DNA of 64,000 bases from contig JAGRDY010000015.1 of the NCBI GenBank assembly GCA_020446815.1, forward strand, positions 55,167 through 119,166, written 5' to 3'. The position numbers were made by a program, and so were the translations under genes. Below the pieces are notes generated by a model. It saw only the letters and a list, made by a program, of their open reading frames with translations, ran no database searches and was not told where the DNA came from. Shown here piece by piece: positions 44,856 to 55,416 of the stretch (position 1 is the stretch's first letter; every line of letters begins with the position of its first letter). The DNA is from Paracoccaceae bacterium. Its GTDB lineage: Bacteria > Pseudomonadota > Alphaproteobacteria > Rhodobacterales > Rhodobacteraceae.

Positions 44856-45785
44856 TCAGGCCAAAGCGGGCACGATAAAGCCGCGCCCCTCGGCCGAGCC
44901 GAAGAAGCGCCGGCAGGCGCCGTCGAAGACCTGCACGGCACGCCGGCGCGGGCCGGCCACATGACCCAGCGACAACGTGAGGCCCGCCGGATTATCGCCG
45001 ATCGGAACACATGCGGTCCGGCTGCCGGCATAGCTGAACGCTATCGCCGGGCGCATGTTCAAAAGCGCGCAGCCCAGCCCCTCGCCCACCAGAGAGCGGA
45101 CCATCTCGGTCGAATTGGCAGTCGCAACGATGTCGAAGCGCCGCCCGCTTTTCTCGAGAATGTCAAGGTAGTGGGTCTTGGCGACCGGCCGGTCGAGGAT
45201 GATCAGCGGCTCGGCGGCCAGTTCCGCGAGCGCGACCGAAGGCTGTGCGGCGAAGCGGTGGCCTTCGGGGCAAAGGCAATAGCTTGGCGCATGAACCAGG
45301 GTTTCCGCGACGATCTGCGGCACGGGCAGGTCGGCAACGAACACGATGACATCGTAGCTGCCGGTAAGAAGCCCGGCCTGCGCCGCGTCGTTGTCGCATT
45401 CCTCGAGCGAAAGCGTCAGACCGGGATTGGCCGCGATCAGCGGCGCGACGATCCTGGGCAGGAAGGCGGGCGCGACCGGCGCGTAATAACCGATCCGCAA
45501 CATCCCCGATAGGCTCGACCGGAGTTCGATTCCGTCGGCCAGCATCACTTCGTAACGCTCCAGCAGATCCTCGATCCGGCGCAACACGACATGGCCGCTC
45601 GAGGTGGGTGCGATACCCTTGGCGCGGGCGCGCGTCACCAATGCCACGCCGAAGGTCTCTTCGGCACGGTCGAGTGCCGCCGACACCGCCGAGGCCGCGA
45701 CGTTCAACTCCTCCGCCGCCGCCGCGATGCTGCCCGCCCGCATCGCGGCGCGGACATAGCGCATGGCACGCAAGGAAATATCCAT
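44856..45785 (-). CDS. LysR-family transcriptional regulator
   Basis: A 309-aa LysR regulator: helix-turn-helix at MRAGSIAAAAEELNVAASAVS (split, residues 15-35) and an effector-binding domain with LSGMLRIGYYAPVAPAFLP and VGEGLGCALLNMRP. It is divergent from the hydroxylase/PanB-like/methyltransferase operon, which it probably controls. AGAGGA precedes the ATG. A perfect 13-bp palindrome lies 12 bases upstream of its start, a place that would permit autoregulation. It is convergent with the peptide importer and unlikely to serve it. Confidence 0.92.
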   Translation of the reverse strand: MDISLRAMRYVRAAMRAGSIAAAAEELNVAASAVSAALDRAEETFGVALVTRARAKGIAPTSSGHVVLRRIEDLLERYEVMLADGIELRSSLSGMLRIGYYAPVAPAFLPRIVAPLIAANPGLTLSLEECDNDAAQAGLLTGSYDVIVFVADLPVPQIVAETLVHAPSYCLCPEGHRFAAQPSVALAELAAEPLIILDRPVAKTHYLDILEKSGRRFDIVATANSTEMVRSLVGEGLGCALLNMRPAIAFSYAGSRTACVPIGDNPAGLTLSLGHVAGPRRRAVQVFDGACRRFFGSAEGRGFIVPALA

Positions 45786-45796
45786 GGATCAATTCC

Positions 45797-45827
45797 TCTG
45801 ATTATCAGATGTTTTATTACGGATAAT
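45797..45827. promoter_or_regulatory. LysR operator candidate: palindrome and ATTATC-N15-GATAAT dyad
   Basis: Between the LysR gene and the hydroxylase operon. TCTGATTATCAGA (45797-45809) is a perfect 13-bp palindrome, and ATTATC (45801-45806) pairs with GATAAT (45822-45827) across 15 bases. Half-sites resemble those of the element at 7692-7715. Confidence 0.5.
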
Positions 45828-45888
45828 ACTGTTTTTCAGATTGTACGCCAGATGCCATACTTGCAGCGCGCGGGATCAGGAGGACGCA

Positions 45889-46884
45889 ATGGCCATATCA
45901 GAGGAAGCAAAGCCGGCCCTGCCGGGCTGGAACTATACCCCCAAGGTGCCGCTGGCGGTATCGCCGCTCTTTCAATGGCCGCTCCGGCCACTGGCGATCC
46001 TGCGCTGGACCTGGGACAGCTGGTTTTTGATTTCGGAACGCCTGATCATCGTCGCCATCGCCTTTGCGACGCTTCTCTGGACCCTGCCGCCGCTGGAAGT
46101 GACCCAGACACTGCGCTTCGGCTGGATCGTGCAGGTCTGGCTGACCAACATCGCGCTGCTTACGGTGGTGGCAAGCGCGCTGCACATCTACTTCTACCGC
46201 TGGAACGCGCAGGGCCAGCGGCTGCGATACGACGCGCGCCCACTGATGGTGAAGGGCAAACAATTCACGCTCAGGGGTCAGATCCGCGACAACGTTTTCT
46301 GGTCTCTGGCCAGCGGCGTGACGGTCTGGACCTTCTACGAGGTGCTGATGCTCTGGGCCATGGGCAACGGCTGGGCGCCGGTGCTGACCTGGGCTGATAG
46401 CCCGGTCTGGTTCGTCGCCCTCTTCTTCCTGGTCCCGATCTGGGAGAGTTTCTATTTCTACTGGATTCACCGCGCGCTGCACTGGCCGCCGCTTTACAAG
46501 CGGGTGCATTCGGTCCACCACCGCAACATCAATGTCGGGCCGTGGTCGGGCAATTCGATGCACCCGGTCGAGCATATCATCTACTACGGCTCGGTCCTGA
46601 TCCACTTCATCGTGCCGGCGGGTCCGGTCCACATCCTCTATCACCTGCAATACTATGTGCTGACCGCGGTGACGACGCATTCGGGCTTCGAAGGGCTGCT
46701 GGTCAAGAACCGCAACCGGCTCAACCTCGGCACCTTTCACCACCAGATGCACCACCGCTATTTCGAGTGCAATTACGGCGGGCTCGAGGTGCCATGGGAC
46801 AAGGTCTTCGGCTCGTTCCATGACGGCACGCCCGAAGCCAACGTACGGATGAAGGAACGCCGCAAGCGGATCATGGGGTCATGA
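45889..46884 (+). CDS. Fatty acid hydroxylase/sterol desaturase superfamily membrane protein
   Basis: A 331-aa integral membrane di-iron enzyme. Histidine clusters HRALHW, HSVHHRN and HHQMHHRY are the superfamily's metal ligands; several hydrophobic stretches surround them. These oxygen-dependent enzymes hydroxylate or desaturate lipid or lipid-like substrates; some cleave ether bonds. AGGAGGACGCA precedes the ATG. It leads the operon with a PanB-like protein and a corrinoid methyltransfer pair, an unusual company for the family. An anabolic lipid role is not supported by neighbours; its substrate is unknown. Confidence 0.87.
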   Translation: MAISEEAKPALPGWNYTPKVPLAVSPLFQWPLRPLAILRWTWDSWFLISERLIIVAIAFATLLWTLPPLEVTQTLRFGWIVQVWLTNIALLTVVASALHIYFYRWNAQGQRLRYDARPLMVKGKQFTLRGQIRDNVFWSLASGVTVWTFYEVLMLWAMGNGWAPVLTWADSPVWFVALFFLVPIWESFYFYWIHRALHWPPLYKRVHSVHHRNINVGPWSGNSMHPVEHIIYYGSVLIHFIVPAGPVHILYHLQYYVLTAVTTHSGFEGLLVKNRNRLNLGTFHHQMHHRYFECNYGGLEVPWDKVFGSFHDGTPEANVRMKERRKRIMGS

Positions 46885-47702
46885 GCGGCGCGCTGACCAT
46901 CCGCGATCTGCGGGCGTTGAGGGGCGTGCGCCCGATCACCTTCGTCCAGGTGACGCGCGAGGCCGAGGCACTGGCCGCCACCGAAGCCGGGATGGACATG
47001 ATCGGGACGGCGTTCACGCCGCGCACCCGCGACTTTCCCCGGCAGGTGCCGCAGACGCATTTCCAGTTCGGCCTGAAATGGGGCCGCCACGCCAATGCCA
47101 CCGAGGCGCTGCGCGAGGCGATGGAGGCGATGGAATGCGGCGCACAGTCCGTCTATTGCGCGATGAGCGCCGCCATCATCGAGGTTCTGGCGCGCGAAGG
47201 CGTGCCGGTCATCGCCCATGCCGGGCTGGTGCCACCCAGGGCAACCTGGACCGGCGGCTTCCGCGCCGTCGGCAAGAGTGCGGCCGAGGCGCTGGCGGTT
47301 TGGCAGGCCGTGCGGGATTTCGAGAATGCCGGCGCCTTCGCCATCGAACTTGAGGTGATCCCCGCCAGGCTCGCCGCCGAGATCACGCGGCGCACGCAGC
47401 TTCTTACCATCTCGCTCGGTTCGGGCGCGCAATGCGACGCGCAATATCTCTTCTCGGCCGACCTTCTGGGCGAGAACCGCGGCCACGTTCCGCGCCACGC
47501 CAAGACCTATCGCAACTTCGCCGCCGAGCGCGACCGGATGCAGCGCGAACGCATCGCCGCCTATGGCGAGTACATCCGCGACATCATGGCCGGCGCCTTC
47601 CCCGCGGCGGGCCATCAGGTGGCGATGAGCGGAGCGGAGTTCGAAGCTTTCATCGAAACCCTTGAAGGCAAGGGCGACAGATCAACGGCGGCAGGAGGGT
47701 AG
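46881..47702 (+). CDS. PanB-like (ketopantoate hydroxymethyltransferase superfamily) protein, divergent
   Basis: A 273-aa TIM-barrel protein related to PanB, which uses methylene-tetrahydrofolate to hydroxymethylate ketoisovalerate. GVPVIAHAGLVPP, FRAVGKSAAEAL, AIELEVIP and LGSGAQCDAQYLFSADLLG match PanB features, including the catalytic Glu. The Mg-binding GDSLGM motif of true PanB is replaced by IGTAFTP, with no Asp. It therefore probably does not make pantothenate, though it may still bind a folate C1 carrier. It overlaps the hydroxylase gene (ATGA) and is followed within three bases by the small frame at 47706. Confidence 0.75.
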   Translation: MSGALTIRDLRALRGVRPITFVQVTREAEALAATEAGMDMIGTAFTPRTRDFPRQVPQTHFQFGLKWGRHANATEALREAMEAMECGAQSVYCAMSAAIIEVLAREGVPVIAHAGLVPPRATWTGGFRAVGKSAAEALAVWQAVRDFENAGAFAIELEVIPARLAAEITRRTQLLTISLGSGAQCDAQYLFSADLLGENRGHVPRHAKTYRNFAAERDRMQRERIAAYGEYIRDIMAGAFPAAGHQVAMSGAEFEAFIETLEGKGDRSTAAGG

Positions 47703-47705
47703 GAG

Positions 47706-47801
47706 ATGGCCGATCTCACCCATGTCGCCCCCCGCGACCCCGAGAACCAACCGATTGCGCGCGCGAACGAAAACCGAACCATAAGGGAGTTCGAGACATG
47801 A
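47706..47801 (+). CDS. Small ORF (31 aa) between the PanB-like and methyltransferase genes
   Basis: A 31-codon frame starting MADLTHVAPRDPENQ and ending IREFET, charged and without a membrane segment. The ribosome site GGAGGG is six bases before the ATG, and the stop overlaps the downstream methyltransferase start by ATGA, the same coupling used by other genes in this operon. No family is recognised. It could be a leader peptide for translational coupling or a small protein. Confidence 0.5.
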   Translation: MADLTHVAPRDPENQPIARANENRTIREFET

Positions 47802-48976
47802 CGACCCACAAGGAACGCGTGCTGATGGCACTCAACCACGAACAGCCGGACCGCAATCCGGCCGATCTCGGCGGGCGCCAGACGACGCTGTCGATCCTCG
47901 CCTACGAGAGCCTCAAGCGCCATCTCGGCCTCACGCATCTGCCGACCCGCGTCATGGCCCACACCTGGCAGACCGCCTATATCGACGAGGAAGTGCTCGA
48001 GGCGTTCGACATCGACACCCGCCACATCCGTCCGGCGAGCCGGGTGAACGACGAAATCGGCAAGACGCTGGCCGCACCCGAAAGCGACGGCACCTTCGTC
48101 GACGAATGGGGCGTCACCCGCTCCGTCGTCGGCGACTACGCCAACCTGCTTGGCCATCCGCTGCGCGAGGCGACGCTGGCCGACCTCGATTCCTTCCCCT
48201 GGCCCGACCCGGCCGACAATTACGACTTCAAGGCGCTGCGCAAGCCCGCGAAGAAGCTCTACGAGGAGGGCAAATATGCGCTCGTCGGCTGTCTTGGATC
48301 GCCCGGCAATATCTTCGAACAGGCCTGGTATCTGCGCGGCCTGCAGGAATTCATGACCGACCTGATCACCGAAAAGGAGTTCGCCCACGCCCTGATGCGC
48401 AAGGTGCTCGACGTGCGCAAGCGCAATGTCGAACTTTACCTGCACGAGGTCGGCGAGTTCATAGACGTCGTCCAGCTTGCCGACGACCTGGCCGGCAAGG
48501 ACAACCTGCTGATCTCGCCCAAGACCTACCGCGAGATGGTGAAACCCTATCAACTGGAGCTGTGCCGCCATGTCCGGGGCCTGACCAAGGCGAAGATTTA
48601 TTACCACAGCTGCGGCTCGATCAGCCCGCTTATCGACGAGTTGATCGACAACGGGGTGGAGATACTCAACCCGGTCCAGGTCTCGGCAGCGAACATGGAC
48701 ACCGCCGAGTTGAAGAAGCGGTTCGGCAGGAATCTGAGCTTCTGGGGCGCAGTCGACACCTATGACGTGCTGCCGAACGGTACCCCGCGCGACGTCGAGG
48801 CCGAGGTCCGGCGGCGGATCACCGATTTGGGCACCGGCGGCGGCTATGTGATGGCGCCGGTCCACAACATCTGTGCCGACGTGTCGCCCGAAAACATCGT
48901 CGCGATGTACCGCACCAGCCGCGCCTTCAATACGGCGGACCCGGTCGTCGCCACCGCTGCAGGGGAACACGTCTGA
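47798..48976 (+). CDS. Uroporphyrinogen-decarboxylase-family methyltransferase (corrinoid-system type)
   Basis: A 392-aa UroD-fold protein. KERVLMALNHEQPDRNP at the start is typical of MtaA/MtbA/CmuA-type methyltransferases, rather than of heme UroD. YYHSCGSISPLIDELIDNG carries the presumed zinc-ligand Cys/His region, and FWGAVDTYDVLPNGTP and GGYVMAPVHNICADVSPENI complete the family pattern. The next gene is a corrinoid protein, overlapped by one base, so this enzyme most likely methylates or demethylates its corrinoid. The methyl donor is not identifiable; no partner like MtrH or an ATP-dependent reactivator is seen nearby. Confidence 0.88.
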   Translation: MTTHKERVLMALNHEQPDRNPADLGGRQTTLSILAYESLKRHLGLTHLPTRVMAHTWQTAYIDEEVLEAFDIDTRHIRPASRVNDEIGKTLAAPESDGTFVDEWGVTRSVVGDYANLLGHPLREATLADLDSFPWPDPADNYDFKALRKPAKKLYEEGKYALVGCLGSPGNIFEQAWYLRGLQEFMTDLITEKEFAHALMRKVLDVRKRNVELYLHEVGEFIDVVQLADDLAGKDNLLISPKTYREMVKPYQLELCRHVRGLTKAKIYYHSCGSISPLIDELIDNGVEILNPVQVSAANMDTAELKKRFGRNLSFWGAVDTYDVLPNGTPRDVEAEVRRRITDLGTGGGYVMAPVHNICADVSPENIVAMYRTSRAFNTADPVVATAAGEHV

Positions 48977-49647
48977 TGACACACGCGACAGGGAAGGAAG
49001 CAGGGCCGATGCTGAGCGAAGAGGACAAGGACGATCTTTACGACGCGATCGTCGAAGGCAACCGCGACGGCGTCGTTACGGTGGCCCGCAAGGCGGTCGA
49101 TCAGGGCGAGGATATCGAGGCGCTGCTTCAGCAGGTAATGATCCCGGCAATGGGCCATGTGGGCCAGCTGTTTTCTGCCGGCGAGATTTTCGTGCCCGAG
49201 ATGTTGGTCGCGGCGCGCGCCATGCAGGTCGGGCTCGACATCATTGAGCCGGTCCTTGCGGCCAGCGATCACGAACCGCTCGGCCGGGTCTGCATCGGCA
49301 GCGTCAAGGGCGATCTGCACGACATCGGCAAGAACCTTGTCGTGATGATGCTGAAGGGCGCCGGCTTCGAGGTCGACGATCTCGGCGTCGACGTGCCGGT
49401 CGAAAAGTTCGAGGCGGCGGTGGAGCGCGGCAGCAAGATCATCTGTCTCAGCGCGCTCCTGACCACCACCAAGCCGCAGATGCGCACCGTCGTGGAGCAT
49501 TTCCGGGGCCGCAATGACGTCCGCATCGTGATCGGCGGCGCCGTCGTCACCGAGGATTACGCCCGCGCGATCGGCGCGGACGGTTTCGGCGAGGACGCGC
49601 CGGGCGCGGTGACGGCGGTCCGGCGCTGCCTTGAGGCGATGGCCTGA
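48976..49647 (+). CDS. Corrinoid-binding methyl-transfer protein (MtbC/MtaC-like)
   Basis: A 223-aa B12-binding protein, comprising a helical cap (about 15-100) and a Rossmann-like corrinoid domain. GSVKGDLHDIGKNLV holds the DxHxxG axial His; SALLTTT and IVIGGAVV supply the dimethylbenzimidazole pocket. It shuttles a methyl group between the upstream methyltransferase and an unknown acceptor, likely tetrahydrofolate. Overlap with the methyltransferase (TGATG) shows coupling. Aerobic bacteria use similar fused proteins in chloromethane degradation; here the two parts are separate. Confidence 0.93.
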   Translation: MTHATGKEAGPMLSEEDKDDLYDAIVEGNRDGVVTVARKAVDQGEDIEALLQQVMIPAMGHVGQLFSAGEIFVPEMLVAARAMQVGLDIIEPVLAASDHEPLGRVCIGSVKGDLHDIGKNLVVMMLKGAGFEVDDLGVDVPVEKFEAAVERGSKIICLSALLTTTKPQMRTVVEHFRGRNDVRIVIGGAVVTEDYARAIGADGFGEDAPGAVTAVRRCLEAMA

Positions 49648-49861
49648 ACCCGCACCACAGGCTGTTTGCGGGGCCGGCCGGTTTGGCCGGTTTGGCTGAA
49701 CAGGTGAAACACTCACCGGCCTCGTCTGGCCTCAACGGGTGTCTCGATCCCGCTCGCCGTTAAGGCTTGCTAAGAAAGATGAGGAGCGATGAAGAAAGCG
49801 TGATACCTGTCGGCAGTGCGCTTGCCCTATCAGCAAACGGCCAGTATCGATCCCAAGGACT

Positions 49862-49954
49862 CTCGTTATGAACGAGGGACGACCGGGCGGCGGGTCAATT
49901 TCGCAACCGTTTTGCGATTGACCCCAGTTTTCGGCTTGGCTTCGCGATCGAAGC
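49862..49954. repeat. Cluster of three inverted repeats in the 49648-50175 intergenic space
   Basis: Three hairpins: CTCGTT-ATG-AACGAG (49862-49876), GGGTCAAT...ATTGACCC (49892-49924, extended by CGCAA/TTGCG with a two-base bulge) and GCTTCG-CGAT-CGAAGC (49939-49954). The second is followed by CAGTTTT and could end the methyltransferase transcript. The remainder of the 528-base stretch shows no gene; its look is of decayed DNA. Confidence 0.45.
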
Positions 49955-50175
49955 CCGCGATCGCTGTATATCCGTTCTTACAGTGTGCGCCCCTCTCGGC
50001 CGATTTGCTTTGCAAATTGCCTGCCGGTCAACGGGATCGCGGCGCTCCCATGGCGTACTTGCCCAATGCTGCTTGCTTCCATGCCATAAAAGGCATCGCA
50101 CCATCGAACGCTGCGGGCAAACAGCTAGACCGCCGCGCGCCTTCGCCCTAGCCTCGTCGCTGAAAGGGTCCGGGC

Positions 50176-51123
50176 ATGATACGCTTCATATTCAGACGTC
50201 TGATTTCGCTTGCGCTCAGCCTGCTGGTCGCCAGCGTGGTCATCTTCACGGTGATCGAGGTCGTACCGGGCGATCCGGCGTCCTACATGCTCGGCCTGAA
50301 CGCCAGCCCCGATACCGTGGCCGCGCTGCGCGACCAACTGGGCCTGAACGCTTCCGCCCCAGCCCGCTATCTCGGCTGGCTCGTGGGGATGCTGGCGGGT
50401 GATTTCGGCCTTTCCTACACCTACAAGGTACCGGTGGCCGCGCTGGTATCCGCGCGCCTGGCAGTGTCGCTGCCGCTGACCGTCTACGCGCTTGCCCTTG
50501 CCATTCTGATCGCCTTTCCCACGGGGTTGCTGGCGGCGGCGCGAAGCGGAAGGGCCAGCGACGGTGTGGTGATGGGGGCCACGCAAATCGGCATCGCCCT
50601 TCCCAATTTCTGGTTTGCCATGCTTTTGGTGCTGGTCTTTGCGCTGCATTGGCACTGGTTTCCCGCCGGCGGCTTTCCCGGCTGGCAGGCAGGGATCGCC
50701 ACGGGTCTGCGCGCTCTGACCCTTCCCGCTATCGCACTTGCCCTGCCACAGGCGGCAATCCTGGCCCGCGTGTTGCGTTCCGCGCTGATCGAGACGTTGG
50801 ATCAGGACTATATCCGTACCGCGCGCGCCAAGGGGTTGACCCGGCGCCAGACCATCCTGCGTCATGCGCTAAGGAACGCGATGATCCCGGTACTGACCAT
50901 TCTCGGGATGCAGTTTTCCTTCCTTCTGGCCGGCGCGATCATCATCGAGAACGTGTTCTATCTGCCCGGCCTCGGGCGGCTGATCTTTCAGGCCATCACA
51001 CAGCGCGATCTGATCGTCGTGGAAAGCGTGGTGATGATCCTGGTCTTTGCCGTCATCCTCGTCACCTTTCTCGTCGATCTGGCCTATGCCGCGATTGACC
51101 CCCGCCTGCGGAGGCGCGCATGA
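50176..51123 (+). CDS. Peptide-type ABC transporter permease (OppB/DppB family)
   Basis: A 315-aa permease beginning MIRFIFRRLISLALSLLVA, with VVPGDPASYMLG as the typical family motif, EAA loop LDQDYIRTARAKGLTRRQT, then HALRNAMIPVLT, and end-motif PGLGRLIFQAI. AAGGG precedes the ATG. The importer here comprises this gene, a second permease, and a fused ATPase. No binding protein is adjacent, so a binding protein elsewhere must be used. It is distinct from the 41-kb importer. Confidence 0.93.
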   Translation: MIRFIFRRLISLALSLLVASVVIFTVIEVVPGDPASYMLGLNASPDTVAALRDQLGLNASAPARYLGWLVGMLAGDFGLSYTYKVPVAALVSARLAVSLPLTVYALALAILIAFPTGLLAAARSGRASDGVVMGATQIGIALPNFWFAMLLVLVFALHWHWFPAGGFPGWQAGIATGLRALTLPAIALALPQAAILARVLRSALIETLDQDYIRTARAKGLTRRQTILRHALRNAMIPVLTILGMQFSFLLAGAIIIENVFYLPGLGRLIFQAITQRDLIVVESVVMILVFAVILVTFLVDLAYAAIDPRLRRRA

Positions 51124-51928
51124 GGCTGCCGCTTCTGATCGGGGCCATCCTCTCGGCCACCGCGCTGAGCGCCGCGGCGGTGTCGCTGGCCTGGACACCT
51201 TACGATATCGCCGCGCTCGCCATTGCCGACAAGCTGCAACCGCCAAGTGCCGCGCATTGGTTCGGGACCGATCACTTCGGCCGCGATATCGGCTCGATGT
51301 TGATGGCGGGTGCGCAGACCTCGATCGCGGTGGCGCTCGTGGCGGTGGGCATCGGCATGGGTCTGGGCGTTCCTCTCGGCCTTCTGGCGGCGGCCAATCG
51401 CGGCGGCCTCATCGACGAGGCGGTGATGCGCGCCAATGATCTGGTCTTCGCCTTCCCCTCGCTGGTCATCGCGATCCTGATCACCGCCGTTTTCGGGCCT
51501 TCGGCAGTCAACGCAATTCTCGCCATCGGCATCTTCAACATCCCGGTGTTTGCCCGCGTCGTGCGGGGTGGCGCGCTGTCGCTCTGGACACTCGATTTCA
51601 CCCGCGCCGCCGAAGTGGCGGGCAAAGGGGCGGCGCGTATTTCCATCGAACATATCCTGCCCAACGTCGCCAACCTCCTGATCGTGCAGGGAACCATCCA
51701 ATTTTCCCTCGGTATCCTCGCCGAAGCAGGGCTGAGTTATGTCGGCCTGGGCGCCCAGCCACCCACCGCCTCATGGGGGCGGATGCTGGCCGAGGCCCAG
51801 ACCATGGTCACCCTCGCCCCGCATGTCGCCATCTTTCCCGGCCTCGCCATCGTCTTCACCGTGCTTGGCCTCAATCTTCTCGGCGACGGTTTGCGCGACC
51901 GTCTCGACCCCCGATCGAGGCGCGCGCC

Positions 51929-51932
<4 letters not shown>
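51120..51932 (+). CDS. Peptide-type ABC transporter permease (OppC/DppC family)
   Basis: A 270-aa permease with GTDHFGRDIGSMLMAGAQTS (typical DppC loop), and a slightly divergent EAA loop, AAEVAGKGAARISIEHILPNV, then FSLGILAEAGLSYVGLGAQPP. Somewhat shorter than the 280-300-aa family norm, with a short N-terminus. It overlaps both neighbours by four bases. Confidence 0.92.
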
Positions 51933-53516
<1,584 letters not shown>

Positions 53517-53530
<14 letters not shown>

Positions 53531-54971
53531 ACTCTGGTTCGATCCTGCTCGGATCTTTGTCGGGGGCCGCTGGACAGACCCGCATGGCGGGGATGGACTG
53601 CCGATCGAGGACCCCTCGACGGGGTCCGAAATCGGGCTGCTGGCGAAAGGCGGTGCGGCCGATATCGACAGCGCCGTCGCCGCCGCCGGGGGCGCCCTGC
53701 AAGGCGGCTGGGGCCGGACGACCGCGACCGAACGCGGCCGCATCCTGTCACGGCTTGGCCAGCTTGTCCTTTCGCATGCCGATGATCTGGCCCAGATCGA
53801 GTCGATGGATGTCGGCAAGCCCCTGAAACAGGCCCGCGCCGATGTTGCGGCCCTGGCCCGCTACATGGAGTTTTACGGCGGTGCCGCCGACAAGGTGACG
53901 GGCCAGACCATTCCCTATCTCGACGGCTACACCGTCTATACCCTGCGCGAACCGCACGGGGTGACCGGCCATATCGTGCCCTGGAATTACCCGATGCAGA
54001 TCATTGGCCGTTCGGTCGGAGCCGCACTTGCCATGGGCAATGCCTGCGTGCTCAAACCCGCCGAGGAGGCCTGCCTGACCGCCCTCGCCTTCGCCGATCT
54101 GGCGCATCGCGCGGGCCTGCCCGCCGGGGCGATCAACGTCGTTCCGGGGCTGGGCGCCGAGGCCGGCGCGGCCCTGTCACGGCATCCGGATGTGCGGCAT
54201 ATCTCATTCACCGGGTCCGTCGCGACGGGCAGGCTGGTACAGGCCGATGCCGCGAAGAATGCCGTTTCCGTCACGCTGGAACTGGGCGGTAAATCGCCGC
54301 AACTGGTCTTTGCCGATGCCGATCTCGACAAGGCGCTGCCCTTCCTCGTCAACGCCGGCATCCAGAATGCGGGGCAGACCTGTTCGGCCGCTTCGCGTAT
54401 CCTGGTCGAACGCAGCCGCCGCGATGAGGTGATCGAACGGATGGCCGCCAGATACCGCGCCCTGCGCACCGGTCCGGCGCTGGCCGATCTTGATCTTGGC
54501 CCGCTGATCTCGGCGCGGCAAAAGGGCATTGTCGAAACCTATCTGACGCTGGCCGGTGATCTGACCATCGCCGCGCGGGGCACCATCGAAAGCGATGCCC
54601 CGGCCGGCGGCCATTATCTCGCGCCGGTCCTGCTGGCCGATGTCCCCCCCGACCATCGCCTGTCGCGCGAGGAAATTTTCGGCCCCGTACAGGTGGTCAT
54701 CCCTTTCGAGGACGAAGACGAGGCCGTCGCCATCGCCAATGGCACCGAATTCGGGCTGGTGGCTGCGGTTTGGTCCGAAAACGGTGCGCGACAGATGCGG
54801 TTGGCCAAACGACTCAGGGCGGGGCAGGTCTTCTTGAACAACTACGGCGCCGGCGGGGGGGTCGAACTGCCCTTTGGCGGGGTTGGCAGATCCGGCCATG
54901 GCCGCGAAAAGGGGTTCGAGGCGCTCTACGGATTTTCGACATTGAAAACCGTGGCCGCCCATCATGGCTGA
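53517..54971 (+). CDS. NAD(P)-dependent aldehyde dehydrogenase
   Basis: A 484-aa aldehyde dehydrogenase: IVPWNYPMQIIGR, FTGSVATG, LELGGKSPQLVF, catalytic NAGQTCSAASR, and EEIFGPVQVV. It is not one of the cassette 1/2 pair; sequence differs in the coenzyme and substrate regions and is closer to betaine-aldehyde or gamma-aminobutyraldehyde dehydrogenase-like members (WNYPM, GYTVYTLREPHGV). Translational coupling to the importer suggests the imported solute yields an aldehyde. It is followed directly by transposase debris. Confidence 0.92.
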
Positions 54972-55095
54972 CCGGGCGCACCAAGGGGGGCATGATCTCG
55001 AAGCCGCACTCCGTCGCGGATGCATTGGGCCGCCCTGTGCGAATGTTCCTGACCTCAGGGCAGCGCAGCGATTACATCGGCGCGCGGGCGTTATC
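54971..55095 (+). pseudogene. IS5-type transposase fragment
   Basis: Plus-strand reading gives GRTKGGMISKPHSVADALGR then PVRMFLTSGQRSDYIGARAL, a clear internal segment of IS5-like transposases (typical GRTKGGLNTKLHA... and LTxGQxSDYxGA). It begins at the aldehyde dehydrogenase stop and breaks off near 55095, where an opposite-strand fragment begins. No complete element or target duplication is visible. Confidence 0.7.
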
Positions 55096-55416
55096 GGAAA
55101 CCGTCGGCACCCAAACAGGGACATCGATGCCGAGCCGCGCGAACCAGCGAAACTCGGGTTGTGATCCATCTGCTCCATCAACTGTCGCTCGGATCGGACC
55201 GAGAACAGGATTTGCAACAAGCCTGCTCGGATCAGGCGCTCCGGTGGGATCGAGGAGTGGCCGAAATCGGTGTAAGCGCCTCGAACGCCACATCGAGGCT
55301 GGCGAGCGCGTCATTCACCACCTGCCGGATCCCTCGCAGCGGTGCCGCGCCGGGATACGCTCCTCAGGATCAGCGTAGCTGAACAGTGACCTCCTCGCCT
55401 CGTCCATCCTGCGCAT
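55085..55416 (-). pseudogene. Decayed transposase N-terminal fragment (IS1182/IS5-like), frameshifted
   Basis: Minus-strand pieces read LFSYADPEERIPARH, then in another frame PLRGIRQVVNDALASLDVAF, then SVRSERQLMEQMDHN and finally EFRWFARLGIDVPVWVPTV: the N-terminal DUF772-like region of such transposases, interrupted by at least three frame changes. Upstream (to about 55520) flanking sequence is likely also element remnant. The stretch 55417-55582 holds no gene. Confidence 0.7.

Noticed and set aside
44840-44870. A tRNA-like CCCGTAGCTCAGG string.
   Set aside because: It lacks the acceptor stem, anticodon arm and TTC loop, and lies at a gene end.
46881-47702. Calling the PanB-like protein pantothenate biosynthesis enzyme.
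   Set aside because: The Mg-binding Asp motif is replaced and no panC or panE is adjacent.
54770-55378. A single open plus-strand frame across the aldehyde dehydrogenase end and transposase fragment.
   Set aside because: Only its middle (54971-55095) resembles a protein family; the rest is antisense or out-of-frame to other sequences.
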